From contig CAJUBR010000003.1 of the NCBI GenBank assembly GCA_910584695.1, positions 22,483 to 86,482 on the forward strand: a stretch of 64,000 bases of DNA, read 5' to 3'. Positions 44,336 to 52,752 of this stretch are shown piece by piece; position 1 is the stretch's first letter, and each line of letters begins with the position of its first letter. Position numbers and translations under genes: made by a program. The notes under the pieces are model-generated. The model did not search any database, had not been told where the DNA came from, and saw nothing but the letters and a program-made list of their open reading frames with translations. This stretch comes from an uncultured Lachnospiraceae bacterium (lineage in GTDB: Bacteria > Bacillota > Clostridia > Lachnospirales > Lachnospiraceae).

Positions 44336-44785
44336 CTAATTTAATAACTTTTTCAACTCATCCATAAAAATATTTACATCCTTGAATTCACGATATACAG
44401 AGGCAAAACGTACATATGCCACCGGATCGAGATTCTTTATCTCATCCATTACCAGCTCACCAACCACCGTGCTTTCCACTTCCTTTTGCTCCAGATTAAA
44501 AACTGCCGTTTCAATCCTGTCAATACATTTTTCAATCTCCTCTAATGAAATCGGCCGCTTATGGCAGGATTTGATCACACCGGACTCAATCTTGGACCGG
44601 TCATAGGCTTCTCTCGTCTTATCCTTTTTTATGATAATAAGCGGTATCGTCTCCACTTTCTCATAGGTTGTAAAACGTTTGCTGCAATCATCACATTCTC
44701 TTCTTCTCCGAATGGAACTGTTATCGTCTGCCGGTCTTGAATCAATTACCCTTGTATTGTCTTCTCCACAATATGGACATTTCAT
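44336..44785 (-). CDS. nrdR: NrdR ribonucleotide reductase repressor
   Basis: 149 residues, standard length. An N-terminal zinc ribbon (CPYCGEDNTRVIDSR... with RRRRECDDCSKRFTTYE) is followed by an ATP-cone (about 49-139). It represses nrd genes in response to dATP/ATP. Neighbours ylmC and yifB give no nrd genes here. Confidence 0.97.
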   Translation of the reverse strand: MKCPYCGEDNTRVIDSRPADDNSSIRRRRECDDCSKRFTTYEKVETIPLIIIKKDKTREAYDRSKIESGVIKSCHKRPISLEEIEKCIDRIETAVFNLEQKEVESTVVGELVMDEIKNLDPVAYVRFASVYREFKDVNIFMDELKKLLN

Positions 44786-44818
44786 ACGTGTATCCTCCTG
44801 CCTTATCTGTAATTTAAG

Positions 44819-45079
44819 TCAGCAGTCTTCTTTCATGATTGCTGCCTCCAAGTTCACATCTACTAATATTATGTCCGGTCCAATCCGCACTACATCACAA
44901 AACCGGATATAGTATCTGATACATTTTCCAAAACAGGAAAAAAAACGAACAGGTGCCGGAACAATCAACGCACAAATCTGACCGTTACACGAATCAAACT
45001 CAATATCGGCCACACAGCCTATTCTCTTACAATCCTTACAATTAATCACTTCTTTTTGTCTTAAATCAAGAAATGTCAT
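44819..45079 (-). CDS. YlmC/YmxH family PRC-barrel sporulation protein
   Basis: 86 residues of the YlmC/YmxH family: LRQKEVINCKDCKRIGCVAD near the N-terminus, the middle GQICALIVPA, and the end IGPDIILVDV. It is a small PRC-barrel-like protein linked to sporulation in spore formers; function unclear. It lies 33 bases upstream of nrdR. Confidence 0.85.
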   Translation of the reverse strand: MTFLDLRQKEVINCKDCKRIGCVADIEFDSCNGQICALIVPAPVRFFSCFGKCIRYYIRFCDVVRIGPDIILVDVNLEAAIMKEDC

Positions 45080-45205
45080 AACCGTCCCCTATGCATCCTT
45101 ATAACAATATATGGAACGTGATTGGAAAATAGACGTATCAATTGTGTATTTACATAATATGTTTACATTGGAATTATACATGATTTCCCCAAAAAAATCT
45201 ACCCC

Positions 45206-45997
45206 TTAAAGTATAATTTTAACCGGGCATTTTTCCTTACAAACACCACAATGTGTACATTTTTCCTGATCAATATATGCAAGATTATCCTCTACGGTAA
45301 TCGCATTCGAAGGACAGTTTCTGGCACATAAGCCGCATCCAATACAGCCGGCCTGACAGACCTTCTTAACTTCTACTCCTTTGTCCTTAGAACTGCATTT
45401 CACATGACAGACCGCCTCTGCCGGCATTAGTTCAATCAAATGCTTCGGGCATTCTGCTATACATTTTCCACAGGCTTTACATTTGTCCGGATCCACAACC
45501 GCAACTCCATCAATGATATCAATGGCATCAAAAGGACATACATTCCTACAGCTTCCGAATCCGGTACACCCATAGATACATGCTTTTGCACCACCACCAG
45601 GATGATTCATCGCAAACCTGCAGTCTTTTGGTCCTATATAGTCATAATTGTCCTTCGTCTTTTCACAGGTTCCGGCACATTTTACATATGCTGTCATTTT
45701 CACAGACTCTCCTGCATCCACACCAAGAATCTCACTGATTGCTTTTGCACAGGCTTCACCACCCACCGGACATCCATTTACCGGAGCTTCCCTTTTTGCA
45801 ATCGCGGCAGCCAGCCCGTCACACCCCGGAAAGCCACAGCCTCCGCAGTTATTTCCGGGCAGGCACGCTCTTACCGCAATCTCCTTTTCATCTACTTCCA
45901 CTGCAAACTTTTCACCGGCAATCCCAAGCAGAATTCCAATTATGGCACCGGTTCCTCCAACCACCGCCGTGGCAATTAAAACTGATACAATACTCAT
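45206..45997 (-). CDS. rnfB: RnfB electron transport subunit
   Basis: 263-residue RnfB. An N-terminal membrane helix precedes the FeS domain with the cysteine cluster CLPGNNCGGCGFPGC (about 45-59), and the C-terminal half has ferredoxin motifs (CKACGKCIAECP, CIGCGLCARNCP, CTHCGVCKEKCP). It is the ferredoxin-binding entry to the Rnf complex, which oxidises ferredoxin and reduces NAD while pumping Na+ or H+. Last gene of the rnf operon. Confidence 0.97.
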   Translation of the reverse strand: MSIVSVLIATAVVGGTGAIIGILLGIAGEKFAVEVDEKEIAVRACLPGNNCGGCGFPGCDGLAAAIAKREAPVNGCPVGGEACAKAISEILGVDAGESVKMTAYVKCAGTCEKTKDNYDYIGPKDCRFAMNHPGGGAKACIYGCTGFGSCRNVCPFDAIDIIDGVAVVDPDKCKACGKCIAECPKHLIELMPAEAVCHVKCSSKDKGVEVKKVCQAGCIGCGLCARNCPSNAITVEDNLAYIDQEKCTHCGVCKEKCPVKIIL

Positions 45998-46009
45998 ACC
46001 GTCATCCTC

Positions 46010-46585
46010 CTATTTTATCAGACCGGAAAACCCAAAAAAGGCCATCGCCATAAGTCCTGCAGTTACCAATACAATGGGTGTTCCTTTAAAAGACTCCGGA
46101 ACATCATTATATTCAATCTTTTCACGAATGCCGGCCATAATCACAATCGCAACCGTAAATCCAAGGGCTGTACCAAAACCATTGATCACCGATTCCAGAA
46201 ATCCGTAAGACTTCTGGACATTAATCAGTGCAACACCCAATACTGCACAGTTTGTTGTAATCAGGGGCAGATATACTCCAAGTGCGGAATATAAAGACGG
46301 CATCCCCTTTTTTAAAAACATCTCTACGAACTGAACCAGTGCTGCAATCACCAGAATAAACACGATTGTTTGAAGATAAGTAATATTTAACGGCACCAGA
46401 ATCAATTTATAAATCAGACTGGCCACGGCAGATGCAATGGTAATGACAAAAATAACGGCACCTCCCATACCTGCAGCGGTATTCACCTTTTTTGAAACAC
46501 CAATAAACGGACAAAGTCCCAAAAACTGGCTTAACACTACATTATTTACGAACGCTGCCCCCACGGCAATTAAAAATAGATTCAT
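46010..46585 (-). CDS. rnfA: RnfA electron transport subunit
   Basis: 191-residue six-helix membrane protein of the RnfA/NqrE family: FVNNVVLSQFLGLCPFIGVS (about 13-32) and TTNCAVLGVALINVQ in the second half, the two conserved Cys segments thought to hold an intramembrane FeS cluster together with RnfE. Its ribosome binding site AGGAGG lies inside the Arg codons of the preceding ORF, which it overlaps by 4 bases. Confidence 0.97.
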   Translation of the reverse strand: MNLFLIAVGAAFVNNVVLSQFLGLCPFIGVSKKVNTAAGMGGAVIFVITIASAVASLIYKLILVPLNITYLQTIVFILVIAALVQFVEMFLKKGMPSLYSALGVYLPLITTNCAVLGVALINVQKSYGFLESVINGFGTALGFTVAIVIMAGIREKIEYNDVPESFKGTPIVLVTAGLMAMAFFGFSGLIK

Positions 46586-46818
46586 CTTCTACGCCTCCTT
46601 CGCAATGTACGGTTTAATTTCGCAGTTTCACGTCTTGAGAGAGCCTTTTTACGGCGTTCCACTGCCTGCTGTCTTCGTAATTCTTTAATTTTATGACGTC
46701 TTAGCCGGTGCATCCACATACGTCTTTTCTTTTCATGTCTGACAAACCTTCGCTGGTGGTCTTTCAATCTACGGATTTTCCTTTGCAATACTCTCCTTTT
46801 TTGCTCAACAGATGCCAT
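46582..46818 (-). CDS. 78-residue polycationic protein in the rnf operon
   Basis: 78 residues with 26 Arg, 10 Lys and 4 His against 6 acidic residues, net charge about +30. No hydrophobic segment or known domain; helical propensity looks high with heptad-like spacing of RR pairs. It begins with ATG overlapping the rnfE stop (TGATG) with GGAGGA just upstream, and ends overlapping the rnfA start (ATGA). The C-terminal run of six Arg is encoded in part by the AGGAGG used by rnfA. Tight coupling on both sides supports translation, but it could also be a long spacer. Function not known; I do not recognise a homologue. Confidence 0.55.
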   Translation of the reverse strand: MASVEQKRRVLQRKIRRLKDHQRRFVRHEKKRRMWMHRLRRHKIKELRRQQAVERRKKALSRRETAKLNRTLRRRRRR

Positions 46819-47537
46819 CAGGATTCCTCCTTTTCCCTCTCAACATTTTCCATTGTAAAAGTTTTCCCTTCACAAAGAGTATTCGTGCATCCTTCACATC
46901 CACTCTCCTTACCGCAAACCGTTACAGACACTCCCGCTTTCTTTGCTTTGCTGCTACGTACCTTATTCTGCACCGCAATCAGACATGCCAGTACAAAAAA
47001 CGCTCCCGGAGCAAGAATCAGAATGGTAACCGGCTCATAACTGCCAGGCATGATCCTGATCCCAAAAACAGTACCGTTTCCAAACAGTTCACGAAAAATT
47101 CCAATCAGCGTCAGTCCAACGGTAAATCCAAGTCCCATGCCGATTCCGTCAAACATGGATAACCATATATTATTCTTAGATGCGTAACTTTCTGCCCTTC
47201 CTAAAATGATACAATTTACGACAATCAGCGGAATATAAATTCCTAAACTGTCATATAATGAAGGAACAAATCCTTCCAGCAAAAACTGTACAATCGTTAC
47301 AAAGGAAGCGACAATTACAATATATGCCGGTATCCTTACCTTATCCGGTATTGCATTACGAAGTGCAGAAATCATCATATTACTTAAAATCAAGATTACG
47401 GTTGTGGTAAGACCCATACCCAGACCATTGACAGCAGATGTCGTAACCGCCATCGTCGGACACATACCTAACATCTGCACAAAGGTAGGATTTTCGGTAA
47501 TCATGCCGCATTTTAAACGTTCTAATGTCTTATTCAT
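46818..47537 (-). CDS. rnfE: RnfE electron transport subunit with Cys-rich tail
   Basis: 239 residues. Six-helix RnfE core with FVQMLGMCPTMAVTTSAVNG (about 20-39) and YIPLIVVNCIILGRAESYAS in the second half. RnfE is usually about 200-210 residues; here about 35 extra C-terminal residues contain CGKESGCEGCTNTLC, a CX5CX2CX4C pattern that could bind a metal or cluster. It lies 11 bases after rnfG. Confidence 0.96.
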   Translation of the reverse strand: MNKTLERLKCGMITENPTFVQMLGMCPTMAVTTSAVNGLGMGLTTTVILILSNMMISALRNAIPDKVRIPAYIVIVASFVTIVQFLLEGFVPSLYDSLGIYIPLIVVNCIILGRAESYASKNNIWLSMFDGIGMGLGFTVGLTLIGIFRELFGNGTVFGIRIMPGSYEPVTILILAPGAFFVLACLIAVQNKVRSSKAKKAGVSVTVCGKESGCEGCTNTLCEGKTFTMENVEREKEES

Positions 47538-47548
47538 CTTCCCACCTC

Positions 47549-48145
47549 CTATTTATCCAATCTACTGATGTAATAAAGAGCTGCATTTACACCATTTGTC
47601 ACTGCGTTCGTCGTTATGGTTGCACCGGAAAGGGCATCAATCTCGTTATCCCCGGATGCACCGTTTTTTGTGTAAGTAAAAGATTTTGCTTTCTTCCCTG
47701 CAAACTGATTCTTAAAATCATCTTCCTGTGCCTTCATTCCCAGACCTGCCGTTTCACTGATAGACAGGAATGAAATCCCATTTACTGTTCCGTCTGATTT
47801 TACCCCCATCGCAAACCGGATATCTCCACCATATCCTTCATGATCCGTTACCGTAAGCACATACCCTGCAGGGTCTCCGTCTTTGTCTAAGACCTTCATT
47901 GCCTCATCTATGGAAGCATCAAATCCCTTTTTTTTCAGTTCTCCTTCTATCTTTTGTTTCTCTATCTCGATCTCCTCAAAGGTACCGGCATCTGCAAACA
48001 CCTCCTGATATGCTTCCTCCTTAGCATGTCTTTGCTGTGTGGCAATGGGTTCTTTCGTAATCTCATAAACCAATCCTAATAAGAGTCCCGCCACTACCGT
48101 AATGAACATCAGGGAAATCGTATTTTTTATGCTTTCGCCAGTCAT
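47549..48145 (-). CDS. rnfG: RnfG flavin-binding electron transport subunit
   Basis: 198 residues with an N-terminal membrane helix (about 10-28) and an extracytoplasmic FMN-binding domain. The flavinylation motif LSGATITT (about 165-172) carries the Thr to which ApbE attaches FMN. An apbE gene is located four genes upstream. The gene overlaps rnfD by 4 bases. Confidence 0.96.
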   Translation of the reverse strand: MTGESIKNTISLMFITVVAGLLLGLVYEITKEPIATQQRHAKEEAYQEVFADAGTFEEIEIEKQKIEGELKKKGFDASIDEAMKVLDKDGDPAGYVLTVTDHEGYGGDIRFAMGVKSDGTVNGISFLSISETAGLGMKAQEDDFKNQFAGKKAKSFTYTKNGASGDNEIDALSGATITTNAVTNGVNAALYYISRLDK

Positions 48146-49089
48146 TTTTTTGCCTCCTTTCCAAATGCTTTTGGAACGGTTACACGCTCAATTAAAGGCA
48201 CTAACAGATTGCTGATAATAATCGCATAAGAAACACCTTCCGCCGAACCTCCAAATATGCGGAATAAAAAAGTCAGCAATCCAAGTAAAATACCAAAGAC
48301 CACCTTACCATTTGGAGTAATCGGTGATGTCACATAATCTGTCGCCATAAAAAATGCACCAAGCATTAACCCTCCACCAAATAGGTGTGCCATTAAAAAA
48401 GAAAAATCCAATCCTCTTCCCGATGCCAGCGAATAAATCAAAATCAATATTGCAAAAGAACCGATATAAAATACCGGAATCCGGTAATTAATAATTTTTC
48501 TCACAAGCAAAAACATACCGCCGATCAATAATGCAAGGGCAGAGGTTTCTCCTATCGTACCTGCCGTTGTTCCCAAAAACATGGACATTACATCAACACT
48601 TTCACCGGCTTTCAAATCTGCCAGAGGAGTTGCGGTGGTCACCGCATCATATGTAAATGCCGTCATGTGTCCGGTAAAAGAAATCAGCAAAAAGCACCTT
48701 GCCCCCAGTGCTGGATTCATAAAATTCTGCCCCAGACCTCCGAATAGCTGTTTCACTACGACAATTGCAAAAAAACTCCCCAAAACCGGAAGCCAGAACG
48801 GAACTTCCGGTGGCAGATTTAATGCCAGCAAAAGACCGGTAAGTGCAGCCGATAAATCCTTAACCGTAACCTTTAAGCCTAACAGCTTTTGAAATCCCGC
48901 TTCAAAAATCACACAGCTGATTACGGTAATTAAAACCGTAACCAAAGCACGGACTCCAAAATTATAAACACCAAAAATGGTGGCAGGCATTAAAAATACA
49001 ATGACTTGTCCCATTATATTTGTAGTTGTTTCCTTATCCCTGATATGTGGGGAAGAAGAAATTTTCATTGTCTGTTCCAAAATGTCCAC
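48142..49089 (-). CDS. rnfD: RnfD electron transport subunit
   Basis: 315-residue multi-span membrane protein of the RnfD/NqrB family. The start SSPHIRDKETTTNIM is typical; DAVTTATPLADLK (about 145-157) corresponds to the FMN attachment region, and ATDYVTSPITPNGKVVFGIL is the conserved C-terminal segment. It overlaps rnfG and lies 3 bases after rnfC. Confidence 0.97.
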   Translation of the reverse strand: MDILEQTMKISSSPHIRDKETTTNIMGQVIVFLMPATIFGVYNFGVRALVTVLITVISCVIFEAGFQKLLGLKVTVKDLSAALTGLLLALNLPPEVPFWLPVLGSFFAIVVVKQLFGGLGQNFMNPALGARCFLLISFTGHMTAFTYDAVTTATPLADLKAGESVDVMSMFLGTTAGTIGETSALALLIGGMFLLVRKIINYRIPVFYIGSFAILILIYSLASGRGLDFSFLMAHLFGGGLMLGAFFMATDYVTSPITPNGKVVFGILLGLLTFLFRIFGGSAEGVSYAIIISNLLVPLIERVTVPKAFGKEAKK

Positions 49090-49092
49090 CTC

Positions 49093-50415
49093 CTATTTCT
49101 TCCTGTCTGCCAGAATCTGTTTACGGGTGCCTGCAATCGTCTGGGTCAGATGACGTTTTGCCGGACACACAAAAGAACAGCATCCGCATTCACAACATTC
49201 CATACCTTCATATTTCAAAAATTCATCTATTCTTCCCTGACTTGCCAAAGTAGCCAGTTTATTCGGCATAACCTGTCCCGGACAAACCTCAACACATCTG
49301 CCGCATCGGATGCAATTTGATGGCTCCACCTCAGACACAATGTCTTCCTTGAAACAAAGCAGTGCAGAAGATCCCTTTACAACCGGTACATCCAACGTAA
49401 ACATTGCCTTTCCCATCATAGGACCTCCGGAAATAATCTTACCCGGATCTTCAATATTAAAACCGCCTACCGCATCAATCAATTCCCTTGCATTGGTTCC
49501 TAACCGGACACGGAAATTCGCCGTATCCTTTACTGCATCTCCCGTTACGGTCACGATCCGCTCATAAAGCGGTCTTCCCTCAATAACTGCATTATAAATC
49601 GCTACAATCGTATCGATATTATGGACAATGCATCCGGCATCTGCCGGGAGCATACCGGAATGAATCTTCCTTCCAGTGTTTGCAAAAATCAACTGCCGTT
49701 CCGCTCCCTGAGGATATTTTGTTTTTACTGCATTTACCGTAATATTGTCAATATTCTTTGTCAGGTCCGTCAATACCTTAATCGCTTTCGGCTTGTTATC
49801 CTCAATGGCAATGATGCCTTTTACATGGTCAAATAAATTGATTACAATCTGAAGACCCGTTACAATTTTTTCCGGAACCTCAAGCATCCTCCGGTAATCG
49901 GATGTTAAATACGGCTCGCATTCGGCTCCATTCACAATAATAGTATCGATTGTCTCTTCCTTCTTTGGGGAAAGCTTAACGTGTGTCGGAAATCCGGCTC
50001 CACCCATTCCGACAATACCGGCTTCCTTAATCACATCCTTTACATCCTCTCTGTACATCTGTTCTAAAGGCTTGATATTCTGCGTAAAATCTATCTCTTC
50101 AAACAATCCATCATTTTCGATTACTATGGAATTTACCTTCGTGCCATTTACTGTCATCCTCGGCTCAATTGCCTTAACGATACCGGAAATGCCAGAATGA
50201 ATATTGGCGGATACAAACCCTCCTGCCTCTGCAATCTTTTGTCCCACCAATACATGATCACCTTTTTTAACCACAGGAACTGCCGGTGCCCCGATATGCT
50301 GTGCTACCGGATATACACAGTCTCCTTTCGGAAGATAATCACGAATTTCTTTATCTTTTGACAGGTCTTTTCCATCATATGGATGAATTCCACCAGAAAA
50401 CGTTAATAAACCCAT
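49093..50415 (-). CDS. rnfC: RnfC NADH-binding electron transport subunit
   Basis: 440-residue RnfC. N-terminal GGIHPYDGKDLSKDKEI, the NADH/FMN-binding region with GIVGMGGAGFPTHVKL and GAECEPYLTSD, and two 4Fe-4S motifs near the C-terminus (CIRCGRCVEVCP, CCECGCCSFVCP). First gene of the rnf operon; a GAGG lies 8 bases before the ATG. Upstream is a 316-base gap with a MITE-like insert. Confidence 0.97.
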   Translation of the reverse strand: MGLLTFSGGIHPYDGKDLSKDKEIRDYLPKGDCVYPVAQHIGAPAVPVVKKGDHVLVGQKIAEAGGFVSANIHSGISGIVKAIEPRMTVNGTKVNSIVIENDGLFEEIDFTQNIKPLEQMYREDVKDVIKEAGIVGMGGAGFPTHVKLSPKKEETIDTIIVNGAECEPYLTSDYRRMLEVPEKIVTGLQIVINLFDHVKGIIAIEDNKPKAIKVLTDLTKNIDNITVNAVKTKYPQGAERQLIFANTGRKIHSGMLPADAGCIVHNIDTIVAIYNAVIEGRPLYERIVTVTGDAVKDTANFRVRLGTNARELIDAVGGFNIEDPGKIISGGPMMGKAMFTLDVPVVKGSSALLCFKEDIVSEVEPSNCIRCGRCVEVCPGQVMPNKLATLASQGRIDEFLKYEGMECCECGCCSFVCPAKRHLTQTIAGTRKQILADRKK

Positions 50416-50444
50416 GTATTTTACCTCGCTTTATTTTGTATCAA

Positions 50445-50583
50445 TAGATAATTGCGAAACTCTGTTTTCGTTACCGACCGTTGTACAATATAAACAAGAT
50501 CAACGCTGGGCACGCTTTTGCTGCTTATGATATTGTTTATATTGCACAACTAGATTTTGAAAATAGAGAGTTTCGCAAATGCC
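50445..50583. repeat. MITE-like inverted-repeat element in the rnf leader
   Basis: A 139-base segment whose ends mirror each other. The left arm reads TTGCGAAACTCTGTTTTC then GTTGTACAATATAAACAA; the right arm, reverse-complemented, reads TTGCGAAACTCTCTATTTTC then GTTGTGCAATATAAACAA. The centre is not repeated. It is flanked on both sides by the perfect 13-base direct repeat TATTTTGTATCAA (50432-50444 and 50584-50596), as a target-site duplication would be. No ORF. It lies between the likely rnf promoter and rnfC, so it would be transcribed into the rnf leader as a large hairpin. A partial copy is at 53211-53248. Confidence 0.75.
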
Positions 50584-50635
50584 TATTTTGTATCAAAACA
50601 CAGTCTGCGTCTGACAAGCCATACTGCTGTAAGCT

Positions 50636-50664
50636 ATTATACAACGAATGCTGATATTTTACTA
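50636..50664 (-). promoter_or_regulatory. candidate rnf promoter
   Basis: Minus-strand TATAAT (50636-50641) with a weak upstream box TAGTAA 17 bases away, located after the terminator at 50703-50727 and about 220 bases before rnfC. This is the best -10 match in the 316-base gap between the HepS-like gene and rnfC. The rest of the gap holds the MITE-like element (50445-50583) and nothing else I can identify. Confidence 0.4.
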
Positions 50665-50702
50665 GGTATTCCTTTTATTTTATTTCTGCAAATGTTACAC
50701 AC

Positions 50703-50727
50703 AAAAAAGACCGGTCCTTGCCAGTCT
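50703..50727 (-). terminator. intrinsic terminator before the rnf operon
   Basis: AGACTGG-CAAGGA-CCGGTCT on the minus strand (50708-50727) forms a 7-pair stem, directly followed by six T. It starts 5 bases after the HepS-like gene's stop codon, closing the fab/apbE transcription unit. Confidence 0.8.
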
Positions 50728-50731
50728 GGTT

Positions 50732-51223
50732 TTAAAAAAATTTATTATATGTTCGAAACAGAAGATAACTCAGATATCCGATCAGAAAGCCGGAACCTAT
50801 ACCGGATAAACAAAGTACCGGAAAATAATATAAAATGTGTAAATTTTCTATTACAAACAGGGCAATCACAATCTGTCCTGCATTATGGAATACCGCCCCT
50901 AAAATACTGACACCAAACGTCGAGAAGAAAGAAAACTGTTTGGCAAAACTCATAACAAGAATACTAAGCAAGCCCCCTGTAAAGCTATATAAAATACCAG
51001 TAATTCCCGAAAAAAGAAAACCTGCCATTACCACTCTTACACTCATAAAGAAAAAGGCATTTTTAAAACCATTCCGGTATAAAATTAACATTGTAACAAT
51101 ATTAGCCAGTCCAAGCTTTACACCCGGAACAGTGATCATAACCGGTAACAGACTCTCAAAATATGCAAGTACCAGGGAAACCGAGAGCAGCAAACCAAAT
51201 TCTGTAATTCGTTTCGTATTCAC
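50732..51223 (-). CDS. Gx transporter family / heptaprenyl diphosphate synthase component I-like membrane protein
   Basis: 163 residues with about five membrane segments. The segment PGVKLGLANIVTMLILYRNG (about 33-52) and the later GAVFHNAGQIVIAL fit the PF07456 'Hpre_diP_synt_I' (Gx transporter) family, an ECF-S-like fold. The genes for this family regularly lie between a NusG-domain-II gene and rnf genes or a prenyl synthase. Substrate unknown; there is no prenyl synthase large subunit here. Last gene before a terminator. Confidence 0.85.
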   Translation of the reverse strand: MNTKRITEFGLLLSVSLVLAYFESLLPVMITVPGVKLGLANIVTMLILYRNGFKNAFFFMSVRVVMAGFLFSGITGILYSFTGGLLSILVMSFAKQFSFFSTFGVSILGAVFHNAGQIVIALFVIENLHILYYFPVLCLSGIGSGFLIGYLSYLLFRTYNKFF

Positions 51224-51279
51224 ATCTGAATTTTCTCCTTTTATCCATTTATCAGCAGGCAGCCGGCCTTATTTTATGG

Positions 51280-51642
51280 TTAATTATCTGTTTCCTTTTC
51301 AATTTCACTTTCAATCTCAATATACACTTCGTTTGGAAGGCAGATGATGCTTTCCCTGTTTTTTGAGATTGGTCTATGATGTACACAAATCTGATCCGGA
51401 CAACTCGCCTCTTTCATATAAACTTCATGATTATATATCACGACTACATTCTTTTCACCATTACCGGTCTCAATCTGCAAAGTCTTATTTTGAGATAATG
51501 CATATTTCTCTTTTTTTCCATCAGCCGTTATTACCGCATATTCTCCTGCACCTTGCCTGCCGGCTTTCCATATCACAATTCCTGCAATCAGCAGTCCCAA
51601 TATGATTACAATCATATCACCTTTTTTTATTCTGATTTCCAT
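51280..51642 (-). CDS. NusG domain II-containing exported protein
   Basis: 120 residues: N-terminal membrane segment (about 8-26), then a small extracytoplasmic beta domain of PF07009 (NusG_II) type, with NHEVYMKEASCPDQICVHHR (about 71-90), the family's CxxxxC signature, and ICLPNEVYIEI. Genes of this family go with apbE and rnf. Role unknown, perhaps an FMN/redox accessory. It starts 1 base after apbE. Confidence 0.87.
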   Translation of the reverse strand: MEIRIKKGDMIVIILGLLIAGIVIWKAGRQGAGEYAVITADGKKEKYALSQNKTLQIETGNGEKNVVVIYNHEVYMKEASCPDQICVHHRPISKNRESIICLPNEVYIEIESEIEKETDN

Positions 51643-51643
51643 A

Positions 51644-52735
51644 TCATTTTCCCGACAGCTTATTTTTCTTTACCAGATTATAACCATCCGCTTTTATATG
51701 AAAAGATTTTTTAAGCTTTTTTGTGACATAGACCTTCTTATCTTTTGTCACAAATACCGCATCTACACCTTTTTCCTCCGCATAATCCATTCCCTTTTCC
51801 AGTCCCATTACAAAACAGGCCGTGGAAAGAGCATCCGACAAAAAACCATTGGCACTGATAACGGTCACTGACATTAAATCATTATCAGCAGGATATCCGG
51901 TTGCCGGGTCTAAAATGTGATGATAACGCTTTACACCTGACTCAAAATACTTTTCATAATCCCCTGAAGTTGCAATCATTTTACTTCCAGTAAAATCGAC
52001 AATACCAAGAACCTCATCCTCGTCTCCCCGGGGATCCCGGATCCCGATATGCCAGTCCTTTCCGTTTCCCTTGCTGCCATAAACCGCTATGCTTCCACCA
52101 ACGGAAACAACCGCTCCTTCCACTCCGTTTTTCCGAAGTATTTCTGTTATCTGGTCACAGGCGATTCCTTTCCCAGAAGCTCCAAAATCAATTGCCATAT
52201 TTTCCTTATGAAAAATGATGCCATTGTCTGTTATTTCTATCTTTGAAGCATCTGTTTTTTCTAAAGTATCCCGAATCATTGTATCATCCGGTACTTCTGT
52301 CTTTCCGTCTTCAATCCCCCACAAATCAGCAAGCGGACGGATACAGGGAGAAAATGCTCCATTGGTTTCCTTACAAATATCCATCTCCTGTTTCAGATAA
52401 CCAATGAGACGTTCAGATAATTCATATACACCATCCACCGCATAATTACGGTTACACAAAGCAACCTCCGAACTGGAAATTCTTACTGAAATCTGGTTTT
52501 CTAATTCCTCAAGACAGGTATCAATTTCTTTGCTTACTTCCTCACTTTTAGCAGGACTGTCAGAATAAATGGTCTTTTTCACTGCAGTTCCCATTGCCGT
52601 CCCCGCAAAAGTATCCGCAGCTACATCTTCCTTTTTCAAATTCTGTAATCTGGTTCCCAGATAAACCAATACACCAAGAAGGAGAATTACGATTACTGCC
52701 GTTATAATATGCCTGTGTTTTATAATCAACCTCAT
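51644..52735 (-). CDS. apbE: ApbE FAD:protein FMN transferase
   Basis: 363 residues with an N-terminal membrane segment (about 8-27) and the ApbE domain. Signs are AVDGVYELSERLIGY, FSPCIRPLADLWGI, DFGASGKGIACDQI (about 191-204), HHILDPATGYPA (about 274-285) and the C-terminal GLEKGMDYAEE. It transfers FMN to Thr residues of RnfG and RnfD, which lie downstream. It follows fabZ by 17 bases, so it may be part of the fab transcript. Confidence 0.95.
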   Translation of the reverse strand: MRLIIKHRHIITAVIVILLLGVLVYLGTRLQNLKKEDVAADTFAGTAMGTAVKKTIYSDSPAKSEEVSKEIDTCLEELENQISVRISSSEVALCNRNYAVDGVYELSERLIGYLKQEMDICKETNGAFSPCIRPLADLWGIEDGKTEVPDDTMIRDTLEKTDASKIEITDNGIIFHKENMAIDFGASGKGIACDQITEILRKNGVEGAVVSVGGSIAVYGSKGNGKDWHIGIRDPRGDEDEVLGIVDFTGSKMIATSGDYEKYFESGVKRYHHILDPATGYPADNDLMSVTVISANGFLSDALSTACFVMGLEKGMDYAEEKGVDAVFVTKDKKVYVTKKLKKSFHIKADGYNLVKKNKLSGK

Positions 52736-52752
52736 TACTATTCTCCTGTATT

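Noticed and set aside
45440..45979. 179-codon plus-strand frame opposite rnfB
   Set aside because: It lies wholly antisense to a clear RnfB with Fe-S motifs and shows no family likeness or ribosome binding site.
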